This document shows, one piece after another, positions 15,767 through 27,400 of a stretch of DNA of 64,000 nucleotides. The translations under genes and the position numbers were made by a program. Position 1 is the first letter of the stretch. Each line of letters begins with the position of its first letter. The stretch comes from an uncultured Dehalococcoidia bacterium (lineage in GTDB: Bacteria; Chloroflexota; Dehalococcoidia; Lucifugimonadales; CAJWER01): contig OY282442.1 of assembly GCA_958296115.1 (NCBI GenBank), forward strand, positions 716,001 to 780,000, in the 5' to 3' direction. The notes beneath the pieces are model-generated. The model was not told the DNA's origin. It did not search any database and saw only the letters and a list, made by a program, of their open reading frames with translations.

Positions 15767-18460
15767 GTGAGGATGGAGACGCATACGGTCATGCGATGGT
15801 CGCTGGTCGCGCTGCTGGCGGCTGTGGCGGTGGGCCTTGCGTGGCTGTCGTATCGCGCTGTGGCGCCCACCCCGACGGCAGCGCCCACGCCGACAGCCAC
15901 ACCCGCGCCCACAGCTACGCCCACGCCGACGGCAGCGCCCACGCCGACAGCTACGCCCACCCCGACGGCAGCGCCTACGCCGACAGCAGCGCCCACGCCG
16001 ACAGCCACGCCCACGCCGACAGCAGCGCCCACGCCGACAGCCACGCCCACGCCGACAGCAGCGCCCACGCCGACAGCCACGCCCACGCCGACAGCCACGC
16101 CCACGCCGACAGCAGCGCCCACGCCTGCTTCGCTGACGCCGTACGATGACTGCTGGGGCGGGGCGCTGTCGGCGGACCCGTTGCACTGCTACGTTCTGGG
16201 GGAGGCCCAGCGGCAGGGGTTGCTGCACGTCGAGGGGATGTACGAGTCGCCTGTGGGAGAGTTGTACGTGTACCTTCGGCAGAGCGAGCCAGTGAGCGAC
16301 AGCCTCGATGAGTTCTTCAAGGCAAAGGCCCATGAGTACATGGGAAGTTACCCCGAGATTGTGACGCAGGAGAAGGGGTATGTTATCGATACGTGGTGCG
16401 GCCTACCTCCTGCATCTCAGCCCGACTCTGGCTATCGGGACTGCGTGGTGAGGGAGACGTTTCTGGGCAGAAACGCACTGCCCTCGGGCCTCTATGCGAT
16501 AGTTCCGTGGACGAGCCGCTATGGGTACGTGAAGCTGGGATTGGGGGGCGCCGCTGGGCGTCGTGTGGAGCCTGGCTGGGCGTCGTGGACGCAGCTGTGG
16601 CCCGCTGTGGAGGTCGTTGGAGGGGTGGGGGGCGCGTCTGGGTCATCGGGAGCGTCTGGGGGTGGATTCGACGTGTCGGACGTGGACGTCACGAACTTCC
16701 CAGAGTTGGATTGTCGAGAAGCGTGGCCATACAATCTTACGACCCGGAACTCTTGCCATGCTTGGAAGGATTACCCCGAGCTAGGAGTTGCTGGGAGGCG
16801 CTGGGACGAGGACAAGCGCATAACGTATGTACAGATAAAATCTCCCATACCTAGGGATGAGGCGGGATTGAACGCATTGAGGGGGAGGATATTCCCCCGC
16901 TACCGGGCACTTGACTGGAGGGTGGAGTTCATACCGGTGAAGTACGATTTTGGTGAGTTGTGGAGATGGTCGGTGGTATTGGATCGGTTTGCGGTGTCTC
17001 GTGGGAACACTGTGGGCATCATAAGCGCGAGGGTGGGGGAGAATAGGAGATATAGGGACGACGATGTATTCCCGCTGGCGAGTTTGAGGTCTGGTGAGAG
17101 TCCTGCTGAGATGCGTGAGACCATAAAGATATGGGCTCTGGATACACAGCGTGTGGAGGACGCGCTGCCGGCGCTGCTGCCTCGGTTGGGGATACCAGTG
17201 GACGCTGTTGGTGTGTTGCGCCGGGCGATACGCGGCCCACTGGTGATAATAGCGGAGCCAGGGGGTTCTGGGGCAATATCGGGTGACGGCGCTGCCACGC
17301 CTACGGCGACGTCCACGCCTGCTTCGCTGGCGCCCTACGATGACTGCTGGGGCGGTACGCTGTCCGGGGAGCCGCTGGCTTGCTACGCGCTTGGGGAGGC
17401 GCAGCGTCAGGGTCTGCTGCGCGTGGAGGGGGTGTACGAGTCGACGGCTGCGCGGGAGTTGCACGTGTACCTTCGGCAGAGCGAGCCTGTGAGCGATAGC
17501 GTGGATGCGTTCTTGGAGGCGAAGGCATACGAGTATATGATTGCGCGTCCTGATCTTGTGGAAGAGGATGAGGAGTATGTGGGTGGGTGGTGCAACCATA
17601 AGTCGTCGGAGGGTGGCGCCGCGTATCTGGAGTGCATATCTAAGGAGACGTTTGCTGGTTATGGAGGAGCTCCGACGTGGCATTACGTTATCCGGCCGTG
17701 GCCGAGCCGCTACGATTACGTGAAGTTGGGATTGGGGGGTGCTGATGGTCGTCGTGTGGAGCCTGGTTGGGCGTCGTGGACGCAGCTGTGGCCTGCTAAT
17801 GCGGCGGTTGGAGGGGTGGGGGGCGCCTCTGGGTCATCGGGAGCGTCTGGGGACGGATTCGACGTGTCGGATGTGGACGTGACGAACTTCCCGGAATTGG
17901 ACTGCGACGAGGAGTGGCCTGACGGATACCTTACGATATATAACTCTTGTGCTACTTGGAGCGATCACCCCGGTCTCGGGATTGCTGGGAGGCGCTGGGA
18001 CGAGGACAAGCGCATAACGTATGTACAGATGAAATCCCCTGTACCTAGAGATGAGGCGGGGTTGAACGCATTGAGGGGGAGGATATTCCCCCGCCACCGG
18101 GCACTTGACTGGAAGGTGGAGTTCATACCGGTGAAGTATGATTTTGGGGAGTTGTGGAGATGGTCGGTGATATTGGATCGGTTTGCGGTGTCTGCGGGGA
18201 ACACCGTGGGCATCACTGGCGCTGGGGTATGGGAGAATAGGAGACATTCAGAGGACGATGTATTTCGCCTGGCGAGTCTGGGGCCTGGAGAGAGTCCGTC
18301 GGAGATGCGTGAGACCATCTGGGTATGGGGGTTTGACCAGGAGCGGATAGTGGATGCTCTGCCTGTGCTGCTGCCGCAATTGGGGATACCAGTGGATGCA
18401 GTTGGGGTGGTGGACCGCGATGATGGTACGCCCGTGATTCCAGCTGGTAGGCGTGGCTGA
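15767..18460 (+). CDS. Surface protein with Pro-Thr stalk and two copies of an unrecognised domain
   Basis: About 897 residues. An N-terminal membrane anchor or signal ([19 protein letters not shown]) is followed by a stalk of about 90 residues of PTPTA repeats. Then come two copies of one domain of about 380 residues, each starting [11 protein letters not shown]. Each copy has a first half ([31 protein letters not shown]), a Gly-Ser linker ([14 protein letters not shown]), and a second half ([55 protein letters not shown]). Conserved Cys suggest disulphides, so extracellular display is inferred. A second stalk (TPTATSTP) joins the copies. The start is GTG, 4 bases after GGAGGGG; an ATG six bases later is possible. 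I do not recognise the domain. First gene of a four-ORF operon. Confidence 0.8.
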   Translation: MRMETHTVMRWSLVALLAAVAVGLAWLSYRAVAPTPTAAPTPTATPAPTATPTPTAAPTPTATPTPTAAPTPTAAPTPTATPTPTAAPTPTATPTPTAAPTPTATPTPTATPTPTAAPTPASLTPYDDCWGGALSADPLHCYVLGEAQRQGLLHVEGMYESPVGELYVYLRQSEPVSDSLDEFFKAKAHEYMGSYPEIVTQEKGYVIDTWCGLPPASQPDSGYRDCVVRETFLGRNALPSGLYAIVPWTSRYGYVKLGLGGAAGRRVEPGWASWTQLWPAVEVVGGVGGASGSSGASGGGFDVSDVDVTNFPELDCREAWPYNLTTRNSCHAWKDYPELGVAGRRWDEDKRITYVQIKSPIPRDEAGLNALRGRIFPRYRALDWRVEFIPVKYDFGELWRWSVVLDRFAVSRGNTVGIISARVGENRRYRDDDVFPLASLRSGESPAEMRETIKIWALDTQRVEDALPALLPRLGIPVDAVGVLRRAIRGPLVIIAEPGGSGAISGDGAATPTATSTPASLAPYDDCWGGTLSGEPLACYALGEAQRQGLLRVEGVYESTAARELHVYLRQSEPVSDSVDAFLEAKAYEYMIARPDLVEEDEEYVGGWCNHKSSEGGAAYLECISKETFAGYGGAPTWHYVIRPWPSRYDYVKLGLGGADGRRVEPGWASWTQLWPANAAVGGVGGASGSSGASGDGFDVSDVDVTNFPELDCDEEWPDGYLTIYNSCATWSDHPGLGIAGRRWDEDKRITYVQMKSPVPRDEAGLNALRGRIFPRHRALDWKVEFIPVKYDFGELWRWSVILDRFAVSAGNTVGITGAGVWENRRHSEDDVFRLASLGPGESPSEMRETIWVWGFDQERIVDALPVLLPQLGIPVDAVGVVDRDDGTPVIPAGRRG
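15863..16129 (+). repeat. 18-base tandem repeat coding PTPTA(A/T)
   Basis: Runs of near-identical units cccacgccgacagcagcg and cccacgccgacagccacg coding the Pro-Thr stalk of the surface protein. Copy number is likely to vary by slippage without breaking the frame. Confidence 0.9.
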
Positions 18461-18557
18461 GTCGGAGCCCGGGTCTGAGGTCGAGTCGGTCGAGTTGCCG
18501 CGCTGACTTGGTGTGCCCAACGGCGATGAGGGGGCGTAGCGCCTAGGGAGGGGCGAT

Positions 18558-20054
18558 GTGAGTATGGAGACGCATAGGGTCATGCGATGGTCGCTGGTCG
18601 CGCTGCTGGCGGCTGTGGGGGTTGGTCTTGCGTGGCTGTCGTATCGGGCGGCGCCAGTGGGGGCGCAGGACGCCGGGACTGCCACGTCTACGGCGACGTC
18701 CACGCCTGCTTCGCTGACGCCCTACGATGACTGCTGGGGCGGGACGCTGTCTGGGGACCCGTTGCACTGTTACGTTCTGGGGGAGGCCCAGCGGCAGGGG
18801 TTGCTGCACGTCGAGGGGATGTACGAGTCGCTTTTGGGAGAATTGTACGTTTATCTTCGGCAGAGCGAGCTTGTGAGCGAGGCAGTCACGGAGTTCTTCA
18901 AGGCAAAGGCCCATGAGTACATGGGAAGCCACCCCGAGATTGTGAGGCAGGGGAAGGGGCATGTCGATAAGTGGTGTAGCCCTCCCACTGCATCTCAGCC
19001 CGGCTCTGGCTATCGGGACTGCGTGGTGGATAGGACGTTTCTGGACAGATACGCTCTGCCGATGCCTCTCTATGTGATCCGGCCATGGACGAGCGGCTAC
19101 TTGTACGTGTACTTGGGCGAGGGCGGGGCTGCTGGTCGTCGTATGGAGCCTGGCTGGGCGTCGTGGAGTCAGTTGTGGCCTGCTGTGGAGGTCGTTGGAG
19201 GGGTGGGCGGCGCGTCTGGGGCATCGGGAGCGTCTGGGGGCGGGTACGACGTGTCGGACGTGGACGTGACGAACTTCCCGGAGTTGGACTGCGACAAAGA
19301 GTACGATAACGCGCCACTTGCAATTTGGCAGTCCTGCCATGCTTGGCAAGACTACTATAGCCGTGGTATTGCTGGGGTGCGCAATCCTGTGGGCACGAGT
19401 ACGTCGTATGTTCATACGAAGCCCCCCATACCTGATGACGAAGCTGGCTTGGAGGCGTTGAAGGAGAGGCTGGTGCCAGGCTACAAGGGTCATGGGGTCA
19501 ACATAGTTCTGATCCCTGTGAAGTACGACTTTGGAGAGTTGTGGAGGTGGTCGGTGGTGTTGGATCGGTTCGCGGTGTCTCGGGGGAACACGGTTGGGAT
19601 TATATGGGCAGATGTAGATGAGAACACGACTCGGTACGAGGGAGAAGAGGCGTTTCCGCTGGTGGGCTTGGGGCCCGGTGAGAGTCCATCGGAGATGAGA
19701 GATACTATCATGGTGGGCGCTCTGGACATGCAGCGTGTCGTGGATGCTCTGCCATCGTTGCTGCCGCAGTTGGGGATACCAGTGGATGCGGTGGGTGTCG
19801 TTCATCACTATGCTAGGACGCCGCAGGGTCCTGCGGTCTTTGCGGTGGACAGGGTCAATGTCGCAAGCCGTTCCGAGTTAGTGGTCGAGGTGGAGGCGAT
19901 TGAACTGTCGCCAGCAGGAGATGCAGGCGTATCGGAGTGGTTGCGTGCGGGTGTCTTTGGTGGGTTGTCGTTGGTGTCACTGGGCGCGTCGGTCATGATG
20001 GTGATTGGCTCTGTGGCGCGGCGCGGTGGGGGCACACGGGAGGGCTTGGTCTGA
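18558..20054 (+). CDS. Paralogous surface protein with one copy of the same domain and a C-terminal membrane anchor
   Basis: 498 residues. Same start layout as the previous gene (GTG, GGAGGGG site, [19 protein letters not shown]) but only a short TSTATSTP stalk and one copy of the domain ([11 protein letters not shown] to [11 protein letters not shown]). It ends with a region of about 60 residues absent from the first paralogue (VDRVNVASRSELVVEVEAIE), a second membrane helix (GVFGGLSLVSLGASVMMVIG) and a short basic tail. It therefore seems anchored at both ends, whereas the two-copy protein is anchored only at the N-terminus. The 97 bases between the genes lack a visible terminator. Function unknown. 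Confidence 0.8.
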   Translation: MSMETHRVMRWSLVALLAAVGVGLAWLSYRAAPVGAQDAGTATSTATSTPASLTPYDDCWGGTLSGDPLHCYVLGEAQRQGLLHVEGMYESLLGELYVYLRQSELVSEAVTEFFKAKAHEYMGSHPEIVRQGKGHVDKWCSPPTASQPGSGYRDCVVDRTFLDRYALPMPLYVIRPWTSGYLYVYLGEGGAAGRRMEPGWASWSQLWPAVEVVGGVGGASGASGASGGGYDVSDVDVTNFPELDCDKEYDNAPLAIWQSCHAWQDYYSRGIAGVRNPVGTSTSYVHTKPPIPDDEAGLEALKERLVPGYKGHGVNIVLIPVKYDFGELWRWSVVLDRFAVSRGNTVGIIWADVDENTTRYEGEEAFPLVGLGPGESPSEMRDTIMVGALDMQRVVDALPSLLPQLGIPVDAVGVVHHYARTPQGPAVFAVDRVNVASRSELVVEVEAIELSPAGDAGVSEWLRAGVFGGLSLVSLGASVMMVIGSVARRGGGTREGLV

Positions 20055-20194
20055 TGTCTGCGGTGGATCTGAGCAGGCAACTTTTCGTCGGATTCGTTGC
20101 CGTGCTCTTTGGCCTCTTCGTTGTCGTGTTCACTATGAGCGTGGCGGCGCAGGAGCCGTCTGGCGGCGTTGGGGGTGAGGCAGGGCATTCGTGA
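20054..20194 (+). CDS. Small single-helix membrane protein
   Basis: 46 residues: a short N-terminus (MSAVDLSRQ), one hydrophobic helix (LFVGFVAVLFGLFVVVFTM) and a polar tail (SVAAQEPSGGVGGEAGHS). The ATG overlaps the stop of the second surface protein (TGATG), and the next tiny frame overlaps its stop by GTGA, so translational coupling supports that it is real. It could be an accessory subunit of the surface proteins. No relative recognised. Confidence 0.5.
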   Translation: MSAVDLSRQLFVGFVAVLFGLFVVVFTMSVAAQEPSGGVGGEAGHS

Positions 20195-20301
20195 AGAGCC
20201 GTTTGGGTGTGCTGCCCGATATGCCCTTGCTCCCTGATGGTGAGGAGTTACGGCAATGGGCAGAGCCTTCGGCGTTCACGATATGGCATCGAGGGTGGTG
20301 A
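20191..20301 (+). CDS. Possible 36-residue ORF, perhaps a truncated gene
   Basis: GTG overlaps the stop of the 46-residue membrane protein (GTGA). The peptide (MKSRLGVLPDMPLLPDGE, ending TIWHRGW) has protein-like composition. It may be the 5' remnant of a longer last gene of the operon, cut by the sequence that precedes the repeat element. Weakly supported. Confidence 0.3.
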   Translation: MKSRLGVLPDMPLLPDGEELRQWAEPSAFTIWHRGW

Positions 20302-20446
20302 GGGACAGCAAAGCGAGGCTATGTCCAGCGTCCATCCCTCAGGCAGGACGACGTGCTCTGGCCACTCCTCGCTACACTGATGAATCTACCAGCGAGGCGA
20401 GGCGTTTGTCAATAGCCGCGTCCTGGTCCATACGAACCAGGGCAAT
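20302..20446. other. Non-coding stretch before repeat element A
   Basis: No supported gene. Contains CCTGGT(N8)ACCAGG, a short inverted repeat at 20422-20441. It could be a weak hairpin after the surface-protein operon, but there is no T run. Confidence 0.4.
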
Positions 20447-20958
20447 CCCGAAAATTGCCCCCAAATTGCCCCATAGCGCCCCTTGACACCGCGAGAACAG
20501 CCGTGCTAGTCTGGTAGACGGCCCGAAGGGGCGTATCCCAAACGAGCATAGAGCCCACCTCTGCCCTTGGCATCATACACGCCGCTGCTGTTGGACGGGG
20601 CACCCGCGTGTACGAGAAGGTCCCTCTATGTTTCGGCGCCTCGCACAGGAGGACGTAGTGCCAAATGCGTCTCCCCCGTTCCAGGTGCGGACTCTCGGAC
20701 GACCGGGAGGACCGTAGCCAGCGCAGCCCGACGCCTTGGCGGGTGGAAGGACCAAGCGCGAACGCAGGCGGCTCCGCAAGGGCCGTCAGCCGTCCGGGAA
20801 AGCCCGGGGTGGGGTTTGCAACCCCAAGTGTCGGCGGCGCGTGACGTCGGCATCCCCGAAGCGAGTACCGGAGTCACTGCCTTGCAAGGCATACTCAATC
20901 CCCCGTGTGAGCGGGGGAATCAGGAGTAGATAGGGCGCGGGTCGCAAGACCCGCCAAG
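20447..20958 (+). ncRNA. Repeat element A core: putative structured non-coding RNA with its own promoter
   Basis: 512 bases closely similar to 40175-40688. It opens with TTGACA (20483-20488), an 18-base spacer and TAGTCT (20507-20512), identical in both copies, giving a likely plus-strand transcript from about 20519. Supported stems: GACGTA/TGCGTC (20652-20671), CTCTCGG/CCGGGAG with ACGA loop, CGGC/GCCG (20769-20772 with 20782-20785), GGGGTT/AACCCC (20811-20825), and GCGGGTC/GACCCGC (20937-20954). The other copy changes CGGC/GCCG to CGGT/ACCG, a compensatory pair. Indels between copies are not multiples of three and break every reading frame, so it is not coding. No match to RNase P, tmRNA, 6S or SRP RNA signatures was seen. 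Confidence 0.6.
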
Positions 20959-21262
20959 TTCCCTCTCCCTCACGGGGGAAAGGGCCAGGGTTGGGGCAAA
21001 CGCCCCGCCCTGCGTCCCCTCCCCCGAAGGGAAAGGGCTAGAGCGAGGGTGATTCAGGTCACCCAACCAGGCGCAGAAGCGGCTAGAACCCGCCAGAGCG
21101 CCAACAGAAAGGAGCCGGCCGAGACGAAACGAACATAGGCGCAGGCGCCAAGAGGGCGCCAGCCTTCATCACCCTCCCCTAACGAGGAGAGACCCAGGGT
21201 GAAGGCAATTCAGCGCGTCCCTCATCCCCGGAGCGCAGGCGTCCCGCCTGCCCCCTCCCCGT
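20959..21262 (+). repeat. REP-like tail of repeat element A
   Basis: Clusters of short palindromes of the type CCCTCTCCC...GGGAAAGGG...AGGGT, ending GTGATTCAGG and GCAATTCAGCGCG. Corresponding sequence with indels follows copy B (40689-40965). About 97 bases of unremarkable sequence then precede lepA. Confidence 0.75.
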
Positions 21263-21359
21263 CTTATCCCCTCTCCCCACTCACTATCCCCATGGCGTCT
21301 CGCCTGCATCCCAATCCTGAATATCCTGATTCAGACACCGCCCGGTGTGCTACCATCGA

Positions 21360-23228
<1,869 letters not shown>

Positions 23229-23307
23229 AGACCACAGGGTGAGCGCGGGCCGTTCATCAGCGGCCGCAGCCCAGCGCCGACCCCGCAAACCCCACGGAGG
23301 CCCAACC

Positions 23308-23778
23308 ATGAAGAGCGCCGCCGCAACAGTCGAAGAGTACCTGGACGAGCTCTCCCCCGAACGGCGAGAGGCCGTATCCACAATCCGCGAGGTCATCCTC
23401 GCGAACCTGCCGGACGGCTACGTGGAGATGATGGACTTCGGCATGATCGCGTATTCCGTGCCGCTGGAGCGCTACCCGAAGACCTACAACGGACACCCGC
23501 TGAGCTATGCCGGCATCGCGTCCGAGAAGAGCTATGTCTCCGTACACCTCATGAACATCTACGGCGACCCGGAGACCGAGCGGTGGTTCGTGGACAGTTA
23601 CAAGGCCACCGGCAAGCGGCTCGACATGGGCAAGTCGTGCGTGCGCTTCAGGAAGCTGGACGACCTGCCCCTGGAGCTGATAGGCGAGGCCGTATCCCGC
23701 ATCCCCATGGAAGAGTGGATTCGCCGCTACGAAGCCTCGCGCCCTCCGAAGAAGCGGGCCAGGCCGAAGCGGGGCTGA
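23308..23778 (+). CDS. DUF1801 (YdhG/YdeI-like) protein
   Basis: 156 residues. TVEEYLDELSPERREA at the N-terminus, LPDGYVEMMDFGMIAYSVPL and YVSVHLMNIYGD match the DUF1801 fold, whose members include the Bacillus Fra iron chaperone. The C-terminus is basic (PPKKRARPKRG). ACGGAGG lies 7 bases before the ATG, which supports this start over one 23 codons upstream. The crcB gene follows after nine bases. Role unknown. Confidence 0.85.
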   Translation: MKSAAATVEEYLDELSPERREAVSTIREVILANLPDGYVEMMDFGMIAYSVPLERYPKTYNGHPLSYAGIASEKSYVSVHLMNIYGDPETERWFVDSYKATGKRLDMGKSCVRFRKLDDLPLELIGEAVSRIPMEEWIRRYEASRPPKKRARPKRG

Positions 23779-23787
23779 ATCTCTCCA

Positions 23788-24189
23788 TTGAACCTCTCGG
23801 TGATACTGCTCGTCGGCGCAGGCGGGCTCATGGGCGCAATCCTCCGATACCTCGTCGGCGCGTGGGTCCAGAACGCAACCGGCGCCGCGTTCCCGTACGG
23901 CACTCTCGCCGTCAACGCAGTCGGCTGCTTCCTCATCGGCCTCGTCGTAGGCGTCGCAGAGACGCGCCAATCCCTCAGCAACGAAGCCCAGGCGTTCCTC
24001 ATCGCCGGGGCCCTGGGCGGCTTCACCACCTTCTCGGCGTTCGGCATGGACACCATACGCCTCCTCCGCGCTGGCGCATACCTGGCAGGCTCCGCCAACG
24101 TAATCCTCCAGGTAGCCATCGGCCTCGCCGCCGTCCTAGCCGGCCTCCGCCTCGCCCAATGGCTCCACCACCGCCTGGCAGGAGGATGA
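23788..24189 (+). CDS. crcB: Fluoride channel CrcB/Fluc
   Basis: 133 residues with four membrane helices. The conserved GGLMGAILRY, PYGTLAVNAVGCFLIG and GALGGFTTFSAFG (the Phe-box and TTFS signature) mark a fluoride exporter that works as a dual-topology dimer; a single gene here implies a homodimer. The TTG start follows the DUF1801 stop by nine bases without a good ribosome site. No fluoride riboswitch is visible in the short gap. Confidence 0.93.
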   Translation: MNLSVILLVGAGGLMGAILRYLVGAWVQNATGAAFPYGTLAVNAVGCFLIGLVVGVAETRQSLSNEAQAFLIAGALGGFTTFSAFGMDTIRLLRAGAYLAGSANVILQVAIGLAAVLAGLRLAQWLHHRLAGG

Positions 24190-24256
24190 AGCCGCGCGCC
24201 GAGTGTGCGCGTGGATTAGCCGATACTATACGTCCACAGCCCATAAGGAGATTGCG

Positions 24257-24403
24257 ATGCCCAAACTCAGCATATTCGCGAGCTTCGAGTTCGACAAGGA
24301 TGACGATTCGATGGAAATGGAAGCGCATCAACAAGATGCTGGACGAGGTATAGACCCCACGTCATTCACGCTCACGGCGCGTCCCTTGGCAGCAGGTAAT
24401 TGA
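24257..24403 (+). pseudogene. Short ORF resembling the start of a TIR-like (DUF1863/MTH538) protein
   Basis: 48 codons preceded by AAGGAGA at good distance. MPKLSIFASFEFDKDDD looks like the first strand and loop of TIR-like DUF1863 domains (FVSFDYDND type), but the rest is missing and the 3' end overlaps the convergent lipoprotein gene. Another frame (RWKWKRINKMLDEV) opens after a possible shift at about 24310. Probably a decayed fragment; a real small protein is possible. Confidence 0.3.
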
Positions 24404-27400
24404 AGACCACGCTCGATAGCCCGCTAGACACACCGGATCGCCGTCCATTGACTTCGGGGATCATGTTGTTGGCCTCGACCCGCTTTGAGTCCTGCCTTGT
24501 CTTCGAGTACTCGAGTTCTAGGGAGAGCCAGTCTATTACCCGGGCGAGGTATGCGCGCGCGTCGTCGTGTAGAGCGCGCATTTCTTCGGGAGGGCCGCTC
24601 CGTTCGAGTTCGGCCAGCAGACCCCGCGCATCTGAGACCATCTCTTCGTATGGCCCGACCCTTTGAGTCAGTGATAGGTCCAGAACCTCTGACCGCCGGT
24701 CCCTGATCTGGTCATAGCGGTCCAATATCATGTTCAGGGTGGCCGCGTACCGCCGCGCCGATTCCCTCTCCGGATCCTCCCACCCGCGCAAGTACTCCAC
24801 AAACCGCTCCTCGAAGGTGGAGTACGAAACGCCCGTCACCTGCCGAATGGCAGATCCCAGGCTCGTAACAGCCGAGAGCTCGCCCATCACGTCCACGACG
24901 CCGCTCTCGCCGTATGTCTCCATCATGTACCTGGCCGCCATGTGGGACTGGGCGTACTGGAGGCGTATCAGAGCGTCGTCAGTCCTAGCGTTCCAGCTCC
25001 GCTGGCTCTCCAAAGACCTGAGCGGGAACAACGCCCCGGCCTTTGCCGCCGCAATGGCTGTGTCCGCAGAGCGGTAGAAGCTCCGGCTAGGCGTGTCCAG
25101 CTCCAGCTCGTACTCCATGTACTCTGCCAGCCCTTCGTTGAGCCATGCCGGGGTGTTGTCCCCATACGCCTCGTCGAGCAGCAGGTGGACGTACTCGTGG
25201 GTGACGCCTCTCAGCGCGCCGCTCCTGAAAGTGTCAACCTGTAGATAAATCCCTGGATACTGCCTCCCGCTCCAGAAGAATCCGCCTTCGAAACCGAGCT
25301 CCAAGCCCAACGCGGTCGTGGCCCTCCTGAGGTTCGCCCTGCCCCAGACCAAGTACAAGTCGGGGATCTGGCCGATTCGCAGCCCGATACGCTCATCTAT
25401 AGCGTCAATCACGTAGGCAAGATGCGCCTGCACGTCCACGGCAAGCGCGGCGGGCACGCGCGAAGAGTAGTACGTGTTCGACGCCTGCCCCCGGTGTGAG
25501 CGGAACTCCACGCCCACCGTCCTCGTGCCCTGTCCCGACAGCTGCAGGTCAGCCACCGGGTAGCTCACCGTCATGGGCTGGTCCAACCCCGCAATCCTGA
25601 CCTTCCAGATGCCCTCCGTGTCCAGCGCTCCGATACGCGCGAACCGTAGAGCGCCGCGCTCATCAGCGTACAACCGCCTCTCCGTCACCTCATTCCCATT
25701 CACGGGCGCGAAATAGGTCTCGTCCTCGCTTATCCAGCGCGCCGGCCTGCCGAGCGGATCGATGAACTCCACGGTCACCCTCTGCCACGGACGCAGCCCC
25801 GCTACCGTGAACTCGACGTCCTTGCCCGCAATCGGCTGGGCAGGCTCGAACGTCACCGACGGCGACGACGCGCCGGTCGTCCGAACCGTCGTGGGCGTCG
25901 GCGTCGGCGTGCTTATTGGGGTCCGCGGCGGCGTGGCGGACGGCGTGGGCAGGGGCGCTGTCCCTGGTGGCGTTACAGCTCCCACCGACCATATCGCCAG
26001 GCTCTCGAACTTGGTCGAGCGGCCATCTACTCCGTCGCCCTCGAAGTAGCCTCCCACCGCCAGCGCGTCCCCGGACTGGAGCCAGCCGCCCAGATCCAGA
26101 TTGGCCGTATATACGCCGTTGATGAAGAGCCAGCCCTCGCCGCCCATGGCGATGATGCGGATGTGGTTGCTGCCGTTGCGGGCGGTGGAAATGTGTTCGG
26201 AGGAGCCGTCGGCTATCCTCTGGTCTCTGTCCGCGCCGTCCCCCGCGCGCAGGTAGTGGAACCACCTGCCCAAGTTCGTAACCACCACGGCGTGAAACTG
26301 GCCGCCGACCCCATCCCGCACCAGGAATCCGCTGCTCCACGCGCCGCTCCCTAGCGCATACGGGTTGAAGAACCGCGCCTCGACAATCCCGTCCGCCAGC
26401 GAGGTCGAGGCGCTATGCGCGTCGATGGATCCGTCTCCAGGGGTGTGCGGGATCGCGCCGTCGCTGGCGCCGCGCTCCCTTACAAGCGGGCGGACTGTGA
26501 AATCGGCGAAGCGCGTGGCGTGGCCGGAAAGCTCGTCGCCCTCGAACCATGCGCCGAGCAGGTCGACGGACCCCGAGCTCGTCAAGCCGCCCAGGTCGAG
26601 CTGCGACTCGTATTCGCCGTTGATGAACAGCCATCCCGCGCCGCCGGCGGCCATCACCCGGACGTGATTCTCTTCGTCCTGGCCCGTCCTGATATTCGTG
26701 GATGAGCCTGCCAGGAGTAGCGCGTCGTCCTCGCCGCCGCCGCTCCACAGGTAGTGAGACCACTCCCCGGACTTGTGGATGACCACTACGTGCGCCTCGT
26801 TCGCACTCGACCTCCTGAGCATGAAGCCGTTGCTCCACGTCCTCCGCGTTATGTTGTGCGGCGTCCCGAACGCCGCCTCGACCACGAAGTCCGCCATGTC
26901 CGCGCCGCTCTCGAATATCGGGATGAAGCCGTCGTCCGGATCATGTTCGAGCGACCCGCTCACAGGGCCGAAGCTCACCCGCGGCTTTGGTGTAGGCGTT
27001 GGCGTATATGTTGGCGTGGGCCTTGGCGTGCGTGTCGGCGTCGGCGTTGGTATGGAGGTGGGAGTATAGGTAGGCGATGGCGTGGGCGTGTTCGTAGGCG
27101 TTGGTGTGAGGGTTGGCGTGTTCGTAGGCGCAGGCGATGGCGTGGGTGTGCGTGTCGGCGTTGGCGTGGGCGTGCGTGTCGGCGTTGGAGTGGGCGTGCG
27201 TGTCGGCGTTGGAGTATAGGTCGGCGTTGGCGTATAGGTCGGCGTTGCCGTAGGCGTAGGTGTGGGTGTATAGGTCGGCGTTGCCGTGGGAATAGGCGTG
27301 GCGATGGGCATCGCCTCCATGGTCGCCTGGACGCCGGCCTGTATGGTGGCCCGGACGTCTGGGGTGGGCGTGACCGTTGACGTGGGCATCGCCATCGCAA

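Noticed and set aside
20376-20398. CTGATGA in the sequence before repeat A, suggesting a hammerhead ribozyme core
   Set aside because: The required GAAA after stem II and the flanking stem III pairing could not be found.
20573-20898. Minus-strand frames inside repeat element A (and 40067-40687 in B) as genes
   Set aside because: Indels between the two copies shift the frame, and the preserved features are stems and a plus-strand promoter rather than a protein sequence.
23788-23790. Fluoride riboswitch upstream of crcB
   Set aside because: Only nine bases separate crcB from the previous gene, and no pseudoknot-like conserved core was found within that gene's 3' end.
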